In this document: positions 12,305 to 24,560 of the stretch, in pieces | Position numbering within the stretch: the first letter of the stretch is position 1 | Layout of the letters: every line of letters begins with the position of its first letter | Origin: Piliocolobus tephrosceles | Taxonomy: Eukaryota > Chordata > Mammalia > Primates > Cercopithecidae | Assembly (NCBI RefSeq): GCF_002776525.5 | Contig: NC_045435.1 | Location: 124,909,038 to 124,973,037 of the forward strand | Direction of reading: 5' to 3' | Length of the DNA stretch: 64,000 nt | Notes under the pieces: model-generated | What the model was told of the DNA's origin: nothing | What the model saw: the letters and a program-made list of their open reading frames with translations, nothing else | Database searches by the model: none | Translations under genes and position numbers: made by a program

Positions 12305-14619
12305 CTCAAAAGTAAAATAATACCATTAATAATAAGAAGACAAATATTAAGAACTAGAAAATGCAAGATAAACTGCCAATTCTTCATGGTCTTTGACAAA
12401 TTTTGGTAAATGGCAATTATATAAAGATTAAAGTTAACATGGAAGCTATAAACAATGAAAATCATTTCAAAATCTGCAGATAGTGCATTCCCATATTCTA
12501 CCACTTGAAAGAAATCAATTTTGTACACCTCATGAAAACAAAAGAAGGTAATTGTCCTTGCCTCCAAGCTCATTTACTATAATAGAAATTTGTCATTTGA
12601 ATTACTCATAATAAAATGCGTGTCTAGTGCTTCATAATTTTGATTATTTTTCTTTTTTTTTGGATGCACATCAGAATCACTATTTGTACTTTTAAGAAAA
12701 GGACAGATATCAGGATATTAACCTAGACCTACTGATATGGAATCTCTGAGTGTACAGTCCTAGTATCTTTATTTTGTTGAAAGTGAAATTGCAGGCTCAT
12801 ATAGGGTAAAAAATAGCTGCTCTGTTAAATAGGTGCTGAGTTTATAGTTGGCCATTGATTGATTTCCTTCTTATTTCTAAACCAATAGAAGACTTATCCT
12901 ACAATAAATTAGTAAGAAAAAAGAGAAACAGAATTTTCTTTGGCATTTGGCATATCATGTGGTAAATCCTCAAAATAACAGACATCTGGCAAAATTCAGT
13001 TATGAAGAACTTGAAAGAACTCAGTTGTCCACCCCCAGGAACAATGAGTGCTTGTCTGCATTTTCAGTGTACTCTATAATTAACAAGAATAATTTTTTAT
13101 TCTAATGTAAATTTATAAAATTAATAAAATTGAAAAATTAATAAAACAATCATCTAAATAAATCATGAGTCAGGAAGTAATTTAAAATGTAATAATCTGT
13201 TCATACTTTCAGGCCTTAATTATCCAAAACATTTGGAACATATCCCGATTGCTCTTTGTGTTCCTAAGTTTAATAATTCTTAATCCTGGTTATATGATTG
13301 AACTACTTAGAGAGTTTTTTAAAAATACCTGCATCTGAGTCTGAAAGAAGGCAACTAAATCAGAATCTAAGGTTAAGGCTGATATATTCGATATTTTTAC
13401 CCTGCCAGTTAATTTTACTATTCAGGTAAGTCTCAAATTTCCATCTTGGGAGATGGTCTAAAATCTTACTCCATGTTTAAATGGGAATTGCAAAGCAGGA
13501 CATAACAAGGAAAACAAACAAACAAACATAAAACAGAAACATAGGCTATTTTCTTGAAAATATTATACCTCTGAAATTATATGTTTTCTTTAAGAACTAA
13601 GTAATTCAATATGTAAATAATAATAATTTAACTCCAAAGGAACCTGGAGAAAAACTAGAAAGTATTAAATTAAATGAAGAGGAATTAGATAAATAAGAGC
13701 CGGACCACTGATTTCGAAAAGATGAAATACTTTAACCACCCTCTGGCAAAGATAATGAGAAATTAAAAAAAAAAAAAAACAAAGTGAAAGAAAATATGAA
13801 CCTGAAATGTGAACAATTGTTTGGAAAACCTTCAGAAAAAGAAAACTGGATTGAAGAAAACTATCAATGTTAAAGTCAATGGTAAAGTCTGTGACTTTTG
13901 GTGACTGTATGGGAGCTATGTTTGCTTTGTACCTTAGATATTTTACCCTTTGAATGTTTTCTGAATTGAACACATGGTACATATGCAATCGTAATAGGAG
14001 TATATACATATATTTGTGTTTGTATATACATATATGTGTGTGCATATATATATATTTAATTGTTAACAATGACTCTCTCCAGTGGGTGTTTTTTAGAATT
14101 GGCTACTCGTGTGTTTTATTTATTTTCTAAATTTAAAACTTACTATGTAATCCAAAGTTTTAAACTGTAGAAAATGATATGGCCTTTTTATTAAAGGTGT
14201 GAAAATGCTAATAAAGAAACATGCTATGTAGAGATAATTTGCATAAAAGGTTATTGCTTTCTGGTATGATTTTCTTTCCTAGTTCAAAGGTCACATAGTC
14301 GCAGCTGTCATGGAAGCATTTGCAACTTCAGCAACACTGGTTTACATTGTGAAGTTTCAGATGCTAATGGTAAAACATAGATTATACTTTTGTTACTCAG
14401 CTTTGTAACATTTTAAAATGTGATTTATTTCTATGAAAAAATCATAATGCAATAATTGCATTGCTGATGAATTTAATTTACAGGCTGGGTGACTAAGGAA
14501 GTGTATTTCAAAGTGTTCAGCCTTGTTAACCATAAAGTACAAGCTGGAGTATTCAACAGGTGAAGCAAGCAGATGTTGCAACTTTGATTTTACAAACAAG
14601 GAAATGTCTTTCTCTTATT
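12303..14619. other. AT-rich intergenic DNA with two MER5A-like fragments
   Basis: Two short pieces resemble MER5A (hAT-Charlie, non-autonomous), both in the same sense. The first, about 12660-12790, contains CACATCAGAATCACTATT, GACCTACTGATATGGAATCT and AGTATCTTTATTTT; the second, about 13270-13400, contains TAATTCTTAATCCTGGTTAT, TTTTTAAAAATACCTGCATC and TAAATCAGAATCTAAGG. An (AAAC)n tract is at about 13515-13530. No gene is supported. Confidence 0.5.
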
Positions 14620-14900
14620 ATTTTCTTTTCTGGCAACTTGCATTGTTACATTTTTCATGTATATATATGTTTAATATATATTTCATGTATATATATTTCA
14701 ATATATGTATTTCATGTACATATATATTTCATGTATATATATTTTCTTTTCTGGCAACTTGCACTGTTACATTTTTCATGTATATATATTCACATATATT
14801 TGCTTTCATGCATTATATATATTTATATATAATATATACATAATAATTCACATATATATTTCCTTTCATGCATACTCATTTCATATATATATGCAATACT
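14620..14900. repeat. AT-rich segmental tandem repeat (121-bp period)
   Basis: A block beginning ATTTTCTTTTCTGGCAACTT occurs at 14620 and again at 14741, a 121-bp period, each copy followed by CATGTATATATAT units. The interval between is built of imperfect ATTTCATGTATATAT units, and related TA-rich units run on to about 14900. The three overlapping Tyr/Ile/Phe-rich open frames over it are translations of the repeat, not genes. Confidence 0.85.
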
Positions 14901-15735
14901 TCAAAACTCTGTTTGGGATATCTTTTAGTTGAATGTATGACCGTGAATAATTAGCAAGATTATTACAAACATAAATTATTTTATTTTTCTCATTGAGCAA
15001 ACAATTTTGACACCAGGTCTTGATTACTGTATATCTTCTCTAGAAACCAAATGATTACTCTTTCATTCACACTCAAAGCGATGTTAAGTTTTGCTGTTAG
15101 CAGCTGGCTGGCTCACCAAATTATTAACCTGAATTTTTGCAGAATTCAATCATATCTGACTCGAGAGGAAAGCAGTGTCACAGAGAGAGATATAGTCAGT
15201 GGTATTACACTTGAGTTCAACAATGAAGAATCCTCAAAACCTCTTCTTGGACAATTCATTCATATTAAGACTACAGAATAGGCTACAAACATGGCCACAC
15301 CTTGAGTATCATATAAGCTGGTCATATATCAAACACTTTCCAAAATAAGTAGAAGTGCTTTGTGGATGTGATTTCAATAACATGTAATTACTAAGTATGC
15401 AGATTAACTGCAACTTGTCTAAATATTTGCCTTATTTTCAATTTTCACTCAAATTGACACTCTATATAAACAAAAGTATTATTGTATATTGATATTTGTC
15501 GTTGTTACTTAGTGAAGACTACAAGCAGTGGGACCATTTATTAAAGCTTTGATTCTGTGAATCTTTTGTAAAATATTTTGTCAAATTGCTTTTACAAAAT
15601 GTTTAATGTTATACGCCTATATACTGTGGATGCAAGCAGTCATTTCACTCCACCATTGACAAGTAAGCTATGACATTAAGCTGTGACATTTGGTTAGTAA
15701 AAATAACATTTCATTCCCTTTTGTTTTATCTTTCA
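14901..15735. other. Intergenic DNA, nothing recognised
   Basis: AT-rich sequence with no recognisable repeat or gene. A 76-codon frame at 15051-15281 has no domain, and nothing nearby supports an exon. Confidence 0.45.
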
Positions 15736-15885
15736 CTGACTTATTACTGAGTACCCGCTATACACCAGGTACTATTCTAAACTCTGTGGATCCAACACAC
15801 ACAAAATAAATGTACAAACCTACCCTCATGTTGCTTATATTACATTCCAGTCAGGGACACAGGAAATTAAATAAAATAAATATAA
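15736..15885 (+). mobile_element. Ancient LINE-like fragment ('actgagtacc' family)
   Basis: The order ACTGAGTACCCGCTATACAC, CAGGTACTATTCTAAACTCTG, then CCTACCCTCATGTTGCTTAT and ACATTCCAGTCAGGG matches a very common ancient mammalian repeat ('ttattgagcacctactatgtgccaggcac...'). A diverged relative lies at 62075-62220. I cannot assign the family with certainty. Confidence 0.5.
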
Positions 15886-15900
15886 CACATACCCAAAAAC

Positions 15901-16240
15901 ATGATAGTTTATTTTGTGTGTCAGCTTAACTAGGACATTCTCCCAGTTGTTTGATCAAACACTACTCTAGATGTTGTTGCAAAAACACATGACAAGTATT
16001 GCTAACATTTAGTATTAGTGGATTTTAAGTGCATCAGGGCTGTAATATAGAAATTCTGAGTTCTATAGAGTTTCCAGTCACCAGTTCTGCCCTATAGATT
16101 TCAGATTTGCTAACCCCTATAACTGTATGAGCCAATGCCTTATAATCAATTTTTTTTTTTTCTCTTCTGTGTGTTTGTGTGTGTGTATGTGCATGCATTC
16201 CATTGATTCTGCTTCTCTGGAGAACTCTGACACAAATGAT
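15901..16240 (+). mobile_element. Old LTR-like repeat, family uncertain
   Basis: It starts TGATAGTTTATTTTGTGTGT followed by CAGCTTAACTAG and ends near TTCTCTGGAGAACTCTGACA, the edges of a common mammalian LTR-like repeat. The right part carries a T run and TG microsatellite (16148-16194). Antisense frames here are spurious. Confidence 0.45.
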
Positions 16241-16431
16241 CATAGGTACCAAGTAAAGAAGGAAAACAAAGCAAAAAACATGATATTGAAGATGACAAGT
16301 TTTGAGTGAGTTTGGTGTAAAAGAATTGGAATTTTTACATGGTGAACAAAAACAATATAATTGAGAAGGTAACATTTGAAGAAAAGCCTTAAAAAGCAAT
16401 GCAGGGTTAAAACTTCCCTATATACTAACCC

Positions 16432-17160
16432 CAAATTTTTGTCTATCTTTTTCATTATAGCTGTCTTAGTGGGTATAAAGTAGTATCTCATTGTGGTTTT
16501 GATTTATATTTTCCTAACAACTGATGTTTCACATCTTTTCATTTTTTTTTTTTTACTATTTTATATTGTCTCTGGATAAATGTCTATTTAAATAGTTTTC
16601 CCACTTTAAAATTCAGTTGTCTTTTTGTCATTGAGTTGAAGGAGTTACTTATATATTCCTCATAAATTGCTTTTTAGGAAAGCAGTCTAGGAATACCTCA
16701 AAGACGAAACACAGAGTTATCATATGACCTCAAAATTTCACTTCCACATATATAGCCAAGATAATTAAAAACAGATTTTGACACAAAAACCTATATTAAT
16801 GTTCACAGCTGCATTATTTGTAATCGCCGAAAAGTGGAAACATTAATGACTGTTAATGAGTGAATGAGTAAACAAAATGTAGTATTATATGTTTGCACCA
16901 TGGAATATCATACACTGTATCATTCCATTTATGTAAACTGTGCATAATACGCAAAAACATACATACAGGAAGATTGGCAGTTGTCAGCAGTTGGGACAGG
17001 TATGCAGGAGGAATGGCAAGTGAGTGAAAATTGGTATGGGGATTTTTTTGGGGGAGCCAATAAAAGTACTCTGGAATTAGGTAGTGGTGAAACTTTTTAA
17101 ATATACTACAGTTTACTGATTGAATAGTATAGTATATTAATTGTATCCAAATAAAAAATG
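16432..17160 (+). mobile_element. L1M-like LINE 3' end with internal inversion
   Basis: From about 16432 to 16680 the sequence is the reverse complement of L1 ORF2 (GTGGGTATAAAGTAGTATCT, then CATTGTGGTTTTGATTTATA). From about 16680 to 16915 it is sense ORF2 (CAGTCTAGGAATACCTCAAA, TATCATATGACCTCAAAATT, CATTATTTGTAATCGCC), then 3' UTR-like sequence to an A-rich end near 17160. An inverted 5' part joined to a sense 3' part is the signature of twin priming. A 146-codon antisense frame across it is meaningless. Confidence 0.75.
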
Positions 17161-17289
17161 ATAAACAATTGTGAGTCAGCTTTCCGGTTTCCTTTAGATT
17201 TGGCATTTCAGACAAAGGGAAGAGCAGGTACAACTGTCGTGAATGTGAGTATGACTGTCCTATGAAGGAGAGTAGAGGAAACTGGATGT

Positions 17290-18350
17290 ACAAAGTAGAG
17301 AGTATCAGAGATGAGGTTGCAGATGCAATCTTGGAAGGCCAGCCATGTAGGGATTTGTAGGACTTTAGAAGGGTTATTGTTTTAATTTCTTAGTGAGACT
17401 GGAATCCACTGAAATGTTTTAATATGGGAACTTATTTTATCTAGTTTAAGTATTAAAAGGATCTCTTCAGCTGGTGTTTTGAGAATGAACTGTAGCGAGG
17501 GAAGAGCAGTAGCAGAGATACCTGTTACAATGTGATCACAAAAATCTGCAGAGAAGAGAGTGTTGCCATGGAGCTGGTGAGAAGTAGAAATATTTTGAAG
17601 GCAGGCATTTTAAGATTATTCAAAAATCAACTGGCTTAAGCAACTAAAAGGAGAGAATTGCCATTAGCAGATATGATGAATACATAGTAGGGAACAGTTT
17701 GATGGCGGGAGATTAATTCTTTTAGATATGCTTTAACCTCAAAACACTTGGATATCCAAGGAAAAATACAAGAATCTAGGCTACAGATAGATGTAAATTT
17801 ACACACTATCATGCATCATTAGTATAGAAGTGATGCGTAAAGCTCTGAAACAGCATAGATCAACCCAAAAAGTTTATTTGGATAGAAAAGAGAAGGCCAG
17901 GGACTGTGCTCATGGATATACAATGATTAAAGTTCAAGGATCTTAGATTAATGAACAAGGGGGATAAAGAGAAAGAACACTCAAATAGTAGAAAATTCAG
18001 GTAACTGTAAAGCTAAGGGACAAAAGTGTTTCAAGGAGAACAGTAACTAACTCTATCAAATGCTGCCAATGCATAATATAATGACTAAAATAGGTCAGAA
18101 TTTCAAATGGATTATAGCTATAGGATTTTGAGATAGAAATGAAGCAGGTTTAAGGGAAAAATGGAAGGAAGAAATGAAAGATGGCATATAGAGAACTTAT
18201 AAAAAGATTTTTGCTATAACAGGAAAGAGTAGGGTGGCAGCTAGAAGAAATATAAGCTCAAGAAAGGCTGTTACTTTGTTCTGTTTCTAAGTTGGGAGAA
18301 ATAGCACCATGTTTCAAGTTGAAGGAGATATAAAATTTAATTTTGCAGCA
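17290..18350 (-). mobile_element. L2/CR1-type LINE remnant
   Basis: The plus strand resembles the antisense of a widespread ancient LINE: an AAAAGGATCTCTTCAGCTG block, GAAGTAGAAATATTTTGAAG, CTTAAGCAACTAAAAGGAG, and AAAGTGTTTCAAGGAG followed by CTATCAAATGCTGCC. On the minus strand the last block reads through GCATTTGAT (18063-18055), an Ala-Phe-Asp that fits the catalytic A motif (AFDxV) of non-LTR reverse transcriptases. Many indels and stops show it is long dead. L2 versus L3/CR1 is not resolved. Confidence 0.55.
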
Positions 18351-18775
18351 GAAAGAGAGAGAGAATGGTACAGTATATCCTTTCTATATACTGTATAGTA
18401 TATATAAAGAGAGAATATGGTGGAACAATATTCCTAAAAAAGTAAGAGTCAATGAAATATAGGAATATACTTCATAATAAGAACTATGAATCCTAGATAT
18501 CAGTCTATGAATAAAGAGGAGTGAGTAGAGTATATAATAATGAGGAAGGACAAAGCAGTGGAAGCTTGTGGAAATTGTCTTTAAGTTGCTATAATTGTTT
18601 CTTTATTTAGTATGAATTAGAATCATCATCTGAGAGTAATGATGAACCAGAGATATAGCCAGATAAAGAGAAGAACATGTATAAAAGAGTTATCTTAGAA
18701 AGAATGAATGGTTTTGAACATATAGTTTGGTTTGGTAGTAGCATTAAGGGCTGTTTTGGTTTAGTAATTATATGT

Positions 18776-18838
18776 ACATACATACATACATATATTACAC
18801 ATATGTGCATACATATATACACACACATACATATAGAC
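18776..18838. repeat. (CATA)n / (CA)n microsatellite
   Basis: Imperfect tetranucleotide CATA units mixed with TATA and CACA units immediately precede the MaLR LTR. Confidence 0.85.
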
Positions 18839-18839
18839 A

Positions 18840-19218
18840 TAATATTGTTTGTCTGCATCCCCACCCAAATCTCATCTTGAATTTTAGTTCACATAATCCC
18901 CATGTGTCCTGGTTGGGACCCAGTGGGAGGTAGTTGAATAACAGGGGCGGTTATCCCTATGTTGTTGTTGTCAAGATAGTGAGTGAGTTCTCATGATATC
19001 TGATGATTTTATAAGTGGCTTTCCCCATTTTGCTTGGCACTGCGTCTTGCTGTCGCCATGTGAAGAAGGACGTGTTTTCTTCCCCTTTTGCCATGATTGT
19101 AAGTTTCCTGAGGCCTCCCCAGTCATGCTGAACTGTTAGTCAATTAAACCTCTTTTGTTTATAAATTATCCAGTCTTGGGTATGTCCTTATTAGCAGCAT
19201 AAGAAAAGGCTAATACTG
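18840..19218 (+). mobile_element. MaLR solo LTR (MST/THE1 class)
   Basis: Ordered matches to an MST/THE1 LTR: CATCCCCACCCAAATCTCAT, GGGACCCAGTGGGAGGTAGT, TGATGATTTTATAAGTGG, CTGAGGCCTCCCCAGTCATG, TCAATTAAACCTCTTTTG, and TATGTCCTTATTAGCAGCAT with end GCTAATACTG. The 379-bp length fits the family. ATTAAA near 19143 is the likely polyadenylation signal. No internal sequence or second LTR is adjacent, so it is a solo LTR. Confidence 0.9.
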
Positions 19219-20848
19219 TGTGTGTGTATAACATAGTCAGCGTGATGGTATTTTTTCTAGTTATATTCAATAACACAATATAGGCCTACAGTAGGCAGAA
19301 AGTTTAAGTTCTTCATATAATTAAAATGAAGTGAAGGAAAGGAAAATAGATGAGTATGTATGGAGATAAGTGAATATGATGATTCACCTTGGGAAATATG
19401 ATGAATAAAGAGGAAAGTAAGGAAGCAAGAGGTTTGAGAGATGGTGTAGCATCAATGGAGCACTGGTGCAATTGAAGTTAAAGAGGGGAGCATTGGTACA
19501 TCTGGAGTTAAAGAGTGTTGGAAATGGAACATTCAAGAGAATGAGTTGGAAAGATAAGAACTTGTGGCTGGAGAATGAAATATTTAAAACTGCGATTACA
19601 GAAGTGTTTCAGTTAATGGTAATGACACTTGTTAAGTGGCTACTGGGGATGGAAGACTACATCATTGCATGAGAGTAGATCAGAGAAATACGAGCAAGAG
19701 TAACGAAGTAATAAACATATTTCTGTATGTTGTCATCATCCATGTCATGGCAGGAGTTATTAAGCATTGAGGAGGCCATAGAGAAACAGATGATGGCAAC
19801 AAACAGGGATTAGCACATAGCTAATTTGATAACATGAGATTGTTTAAAAGAGAAAGTAGAAGAACCTAGAAACAGCAGTGAAGAGCAAGAGCCCTTGCTC
19901 CACCTCCAGAAAGTGTAGATCAAGGTGTATGAGGGGAAAAAAAAAGTGTTATTCCTTGAGAAAGCTGCAAGAAAAATAACATCATCAGAAATTTGCTTGA
20001 TTTCATATAACAGGAATGTGAAGAGAAATTTCACAGAAGATTTGAGGATTCTTTTGTGTTTTCCTCTCTTCCTTTTTGTAAAAAATTTTTTAGAATTGCC
20101 TGCTCATGACATTACCAACTATTGTATTTGAGTATTAGGAATTTCCCTCTTATTTCATACAAGCTGCTTATATATCAACTCCTCAACTGTGCCTAGGTTG
20201 CTAGTAAGTTTCTAGTTTTCATTTGAATTTTTTATATTTATGTTTTATTTATGATATATTTAAAATTATAAAATAACACCTATTTGTATTTATTCAAGTG
20301 CATCAAACTTCTGTTGTTTATTTCATAGATTTTTCTCACTTCAAAGCCTGTGTCTATGCATACCCATATGCATACCAATAAATCTTACTCCAGGTTTGTG
20401 GAAATAAATTTTTATAAATCAGTCACTTCTAATTTTGGAACCTGTGGGGTGTAAGAGAAAGAAAAGTCAAGGATCAAAATTGATTTTTGTTATGTACTTA
20501 ATAAATGTCCTCCAATCATTGTTAAATAACTTACTTCTTCTTTAGACTGTGATGTTTATTCATAGTAACACAGAAGCATCATTTTTAGAATATTTATTCT
20601 GTTTAATTGATCTGACTGTCCATTCTTATATCAATACTACACTGTTCAAGTGTTGTTTCAGAGATGAAAATTTATTAACATAGAAAATAACTTCAGATAT
20701 CATGTTAATAAAAAGGATTCAAAATGATATATATATGTTCATATTTTACTTGTAAAAATACACACATTCTTATATAGAATAAATGAAAATATACACAGAA
20801 AGATATAACAGTGATTATCATTTGATATTAGAAATAGAGATTTTTTTT
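19219..20848. other. Intergenic DNA, no gene recognised
   Basis: AT-rich at the right. The left part (about 19320-19900) has purine-rich text (GAGGAAAGTAAGGAAGC and similar) that could continue the LINE remnant interrupted by the MaLR LTR, but I cannot align it. Open frames of 60-75 codons lack domains. Confidence 0.45.
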
Positions 20849-21157
20849 GGCGGGGCGCAGTGGCTCAAGCCTGCGATCCCAGCATTTTGGGAGGCCGAGG
20901 CGGGCGGATCACGAGGTCAGGAGATCGAGACCATCCTGGCTAACACAGTGAAACCCCGTCTCTACCAAACAAATACAAAAAACTAGCCGGGCGAGGTGGC
21001 GGCGCCTGTAGTCCCAGCTACTCGGGAGGCTGAGGCAGGAGAATGGCGGCGGGAACCCGGGAGGCGGAGTTTGCAGTGAGCTGAGATCCGGCCACTGCAC
21101 TCCAGCCTGGGACGACAGAGTGACACTCCGTCTCAAAAAAAAAAAAAAAAAAAAAAA
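20849..21157 (+). mobile_element. AluY (AluYRa-like), full length
   Basis: A complete dimer from GGCGGGGCGCAGTGGCTCAA to a long A tail, with little divergence. The target duplication AATAGAGATTTTTTTT lies immediately left (to 20848) and right (ends at 21173). Diagnostic text includes GGCTCAAGCCTG, CTAGCCGGGCGAGGTGGC and GAGCTGAGATCCGGCCACTG, variants I associate with cercopithecid AluY. Confidence 0.96.
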
Positions 21158-21173
21158 AATAGAGATTTTTTTT

Positions 21174-24019
21174 GATTTTTGTAAAATAATATTTTTTCAT
21201 TCTTCTCTAAGACATGTATTATAAGATAAGAAAATATATGTACTTTTTAAAATATTACAGACAGGTGGTTTACAGTAGCAACCACTTGAAGAGGCTTAGA
21301 AAACAAGAAAGCGAGGGAGAGAAACCTCTTTCCAGTTTCTTTGTGCCCTATGCAACTCTTCTTCAATTTATGAACCCTGACATGTTTGACCTTGAAAAAT
21401 GTCATTTTATTAGGCATTGTCCAGTGTCTCCAGTCTCCCATAAACATAATTTGTGTAGTTAAATCCTATCTGTTATTCAGACCTCAGCTTACATATTCTA
21501 AATTAATGAAAACTTTGTTTCAAACCTGATTCCAAATTTTCATACAGTGTAATTTTCCTTGTTACATTTGGGCAAAATTGTCCTCACTTGACCAATTTCA
21601 ATCCTCTCTTAGTGACTGTCAGTTTTACTAGTCAAGGAACTATATTTGTCTAGACTCTTGGATACTTAATACTAATACAGAAGCATATTACAGTCAATCA
21701 ATATATGGCATGTTGAATGGATGAATGAAAAGAAGGGAGGCTGTATAGACCCAGGTTTATATTCCCTCTTTCTCACTAGGTACAAAAACCTAGCCAAGCC
21801 ACTTACCTTCTCTTGGTTTTAATTTCCTCATCGGAATGAACATAATAAAGAAAGCAATTTACTAATTTCTTTGGCTAAAGATTAAAGACATAAAAAAGAC
21901 ATTTAAATGCTTTATATTTATTAAGCAATGAATGATCATACTATCATCGTTTAGAAAAATTTTCAGAAATACATTATTTAAAAAGAAAAATGGAAAACCA
22001 CTGCCATGGAGGGTACAATAGAAATTAAGAAGACATTTCTGAAAGAACAGCCAACCAAGAAAGCACTGGGAAGGGCAGCATGGGGAGTGTCAGTGTATAA
22101 AACATCACATTAAATTGTGAACTACTCAATTAACAAAGTGGTTTGGTTTTCTGTCACAGTGTTTAGCAGCATGGAAGGGAAAGTAAATACATTTTAAAAG
22201 TAAGTTGATAAATAATGGGCAGTTAGTAAAGCATAAGCTACTGCAGCTTAACGTTCAAGGGGGTCTTTGGTAGAAATCTAGTATGGTTTATTTGAAGAGA
22301 AAAGAAAAGGCATCAAAGACTTGAGACAAACCACTAAAAGAGAAGAGATCAAGTTATATAAGTTAAAGAACAAGATGCTAATGAATTATAAGCCAGATTA
22401 TTGCATAGGTTACCATTAAGATTTTATTTGAAAAAAAAAAAATAGTAGAACACAAGGCAAAAAAGTCATGTTGTTAATAGAATTATTATTTGCAAACTTT
22501 AAACCTTCAAAGGTACTATGCATTTCATATCATTTTCATAAATGTATCTCAGTTAGCCAATGACATGTGTCACCATGCATCTTCCCTCCACCTTAATTTC
22601 TCAATTTAATAAGTTAAACAAGGAAGTTTCTAAAGCACAAGCCTAGATTATGGCCATGATGTAGATTATGTTTAAAATATAAAACAAAAATTAAAGCAGA
22701 TACATGACAATTTGAGTTTTATTTGTAACCTTCAATTACAACTTTCCATTATTTCATTTTTTATGTAATATCTGACCAAACCACATTTTACATAAATAAA
22801 ATAGCATTTTAGCTGAGATACGAGTCTTGAAAATAAGAAAATTCTTCTCACATTACTTTTATAAGGTGTCATGTATCAGTTTACCTGTAATAGTATCTCA
22901 AAATTAGAACATTAGCAGTTGAGATACATTCACCAGATATTTTTATTTTTGTGTGATCTTTATGATCACTTGTTACTTCAATTGTAGGCATTCTGAAGAT
23001 TAACTTTTTAACTTTCATGAGATATAATCTACATTCAAGTAATTTACGTTACTTTCAATATATATTATATTTTTATGATGAAACAATACAATGAATTTTG
23101 TCTTATCTTCAACTGCAAATATATACATTAAATACAGTTAGCTGAAATTCACATTGTAAAACATTTCTTCTAGTTTAAATGAAGTAGATGTTAAGCTCTT
23201 GACATAATGTGCTTCTGCCTTTGTGTTTGATCTCTAGAAGGTTTGACCTCCTTTTGAATGTTATAATGAATAGTATTTAAAAAACACTAAAATAATAAAA
23301 CCATACCTATTATATCCTATAAAATGAGAGCTGTTATCAATCTTTTGTCTGGTAAAGATGATATTATAAAATCTAAACATGTAATTGTTAAGCTTTTGAC
23401 AAAAACATGAATAGTACCAGTCATACTTAACAGAGTCGTAAGTGTTGAGGAGGGGGGACATCTCAAGTGTGCAAGGCCTTCAGTTTTTGCATATTCTCTC
23501 TAACCTTTCAAGTGTAAAACCATGTTAAAGTAATTCTTTAGTGGAACTTCTTTTTAATTATAAAAAGAAAATATAATCATGGGATTATACAATGTCAGTG
23601 ATAAAATGGGCCTTAGAGACTATCTAATTCAATTCTGTGTTTTAACAGAAAAGAAACAAACATTTGAGGAAATTTAATGACTTTCAAATCTTGGGTTTCT
23701 CTTTTGCCCTATTCTTTTTTAATTTTGATAACTCTTTCTTCCTGCTCTTCTTTTCTTCCCACTACACTATGTCCCGCCCTCCAGTCCTATGTTCTTTACT
23801 TTTTCAAATATTTTGAAACACCTTATTTTTTGTTGGGCACTGTTGTGATAAATAAAGAGAAGCAAGACATAGTAAAAATAGTTGGCAAAATAGTTGGCAA
23901 TATTTGTCAAAATCAGAAATGCAAATCACTCATCAATATAATTTCTAATGATGTGTTCTACAAATATAATCACAAAATAACAATATAAAAAAATTATTGG
24001 CATTTGTTGTTGTTTAAGA
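21174..24019. other. Intergenic DNA with MIR-like fragments
   Basis: No gene is supported. A MIR lies at 21735-21900. Near 23585-23690 the order AAATGGGCCTTAGAGACTAT, CTAATTCAATTCTGTG and TGAGGAAATTTAATGACTTT resembles an ancient SINE of MIR3 type. The remainder is AT-rich and unrecognised. Confidence 0.5.
21735..21900 (+). mobile_element. MIR SINE
   Basis: The order ACCCAGGTTTATATTCCCTC, AGCCAAGCCACTTACCTTCT and TTTTAATTTCCTCATCGGAA follows the MIR consensus core ('gcaagtcacttaacctct...tttcctcatctgtaaaatg'). Confidence 0.75.
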
Positions 24020-24560
24020 AAAGACTGGTATGATATATTAGAAATGACTACAGATTCTATAACACTCCTCCATATGAGAATTAAGAACTTTTCTACTTCT
24101 GGTTGAATCTGACCTGGTCTGTGACTGCTCTGGTTATAGGTTAGCAAATAAATGATGCTTTACCTATCTGAGGCATTGCCTCTAATAATATTGGAAGCAT
24201 CCACCTAGGTATTATGACCTCTGAGTTGTTTGTAGGAAGGTCAGCTACCATGCTGTATGTACTATATGGAAAAGCCTGTATCTCATTTGGAGAAAGGCCA
24301 ATTAAGCCCAGGCCTCTGGCTGTGTCCAGCAGGGCCCCAGACTTGTGAGATCATCCATTTTCTATAATCCAGCCTGGCCCGACCATCATCTAAATATTAA
24401 TGAATTACTCCAGTTGATACATTATGAATCGGAAAAATCAACCAGCTGAGTCCTGTGCATATTCCTTATCCACAAAACATTTAGAGAGGATAAAATGGTA
24501 GTTGCTTTAAGAAATAAGTTTTAGCTAGTTTATCATGCAGGAATATATAACTGGAAAAAC
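24020..24560 (+). mobile_element. MLT1-class MaLR LTR
   Basis: Ordered MLT1 blocks: GACCTGGTCTGTGACTGCTC, GCCCAGGCCTCTGGCTGTGT, CCCCAGACTTGTGAGATCAT, AACCAGCTGAGTCCTGTGC, AGGATAAAATGGTAGTTGC, and a 3' end resembling AGTTTATCATGCAGGAATA followed by TATAACTGG. It is plus sense and strongly diverged, with approximate ends. Confidence 0.75.

Noticed and set aside
12190..12573. 127-codon minus frame with poly-Phe
   Set aside because: Product of the Alu A tail and Alu right arm in antisense.
13665..14069. 134-codon minus frame
   Set aside because: Low-complexity Tyr/Ile/His-rich start over TA-rich DNA and no recognisable domain or exon context.
16853..17293. 146-codon minus frame
   Set aside because: It covers the L1M 3' end in antisense; no domain.
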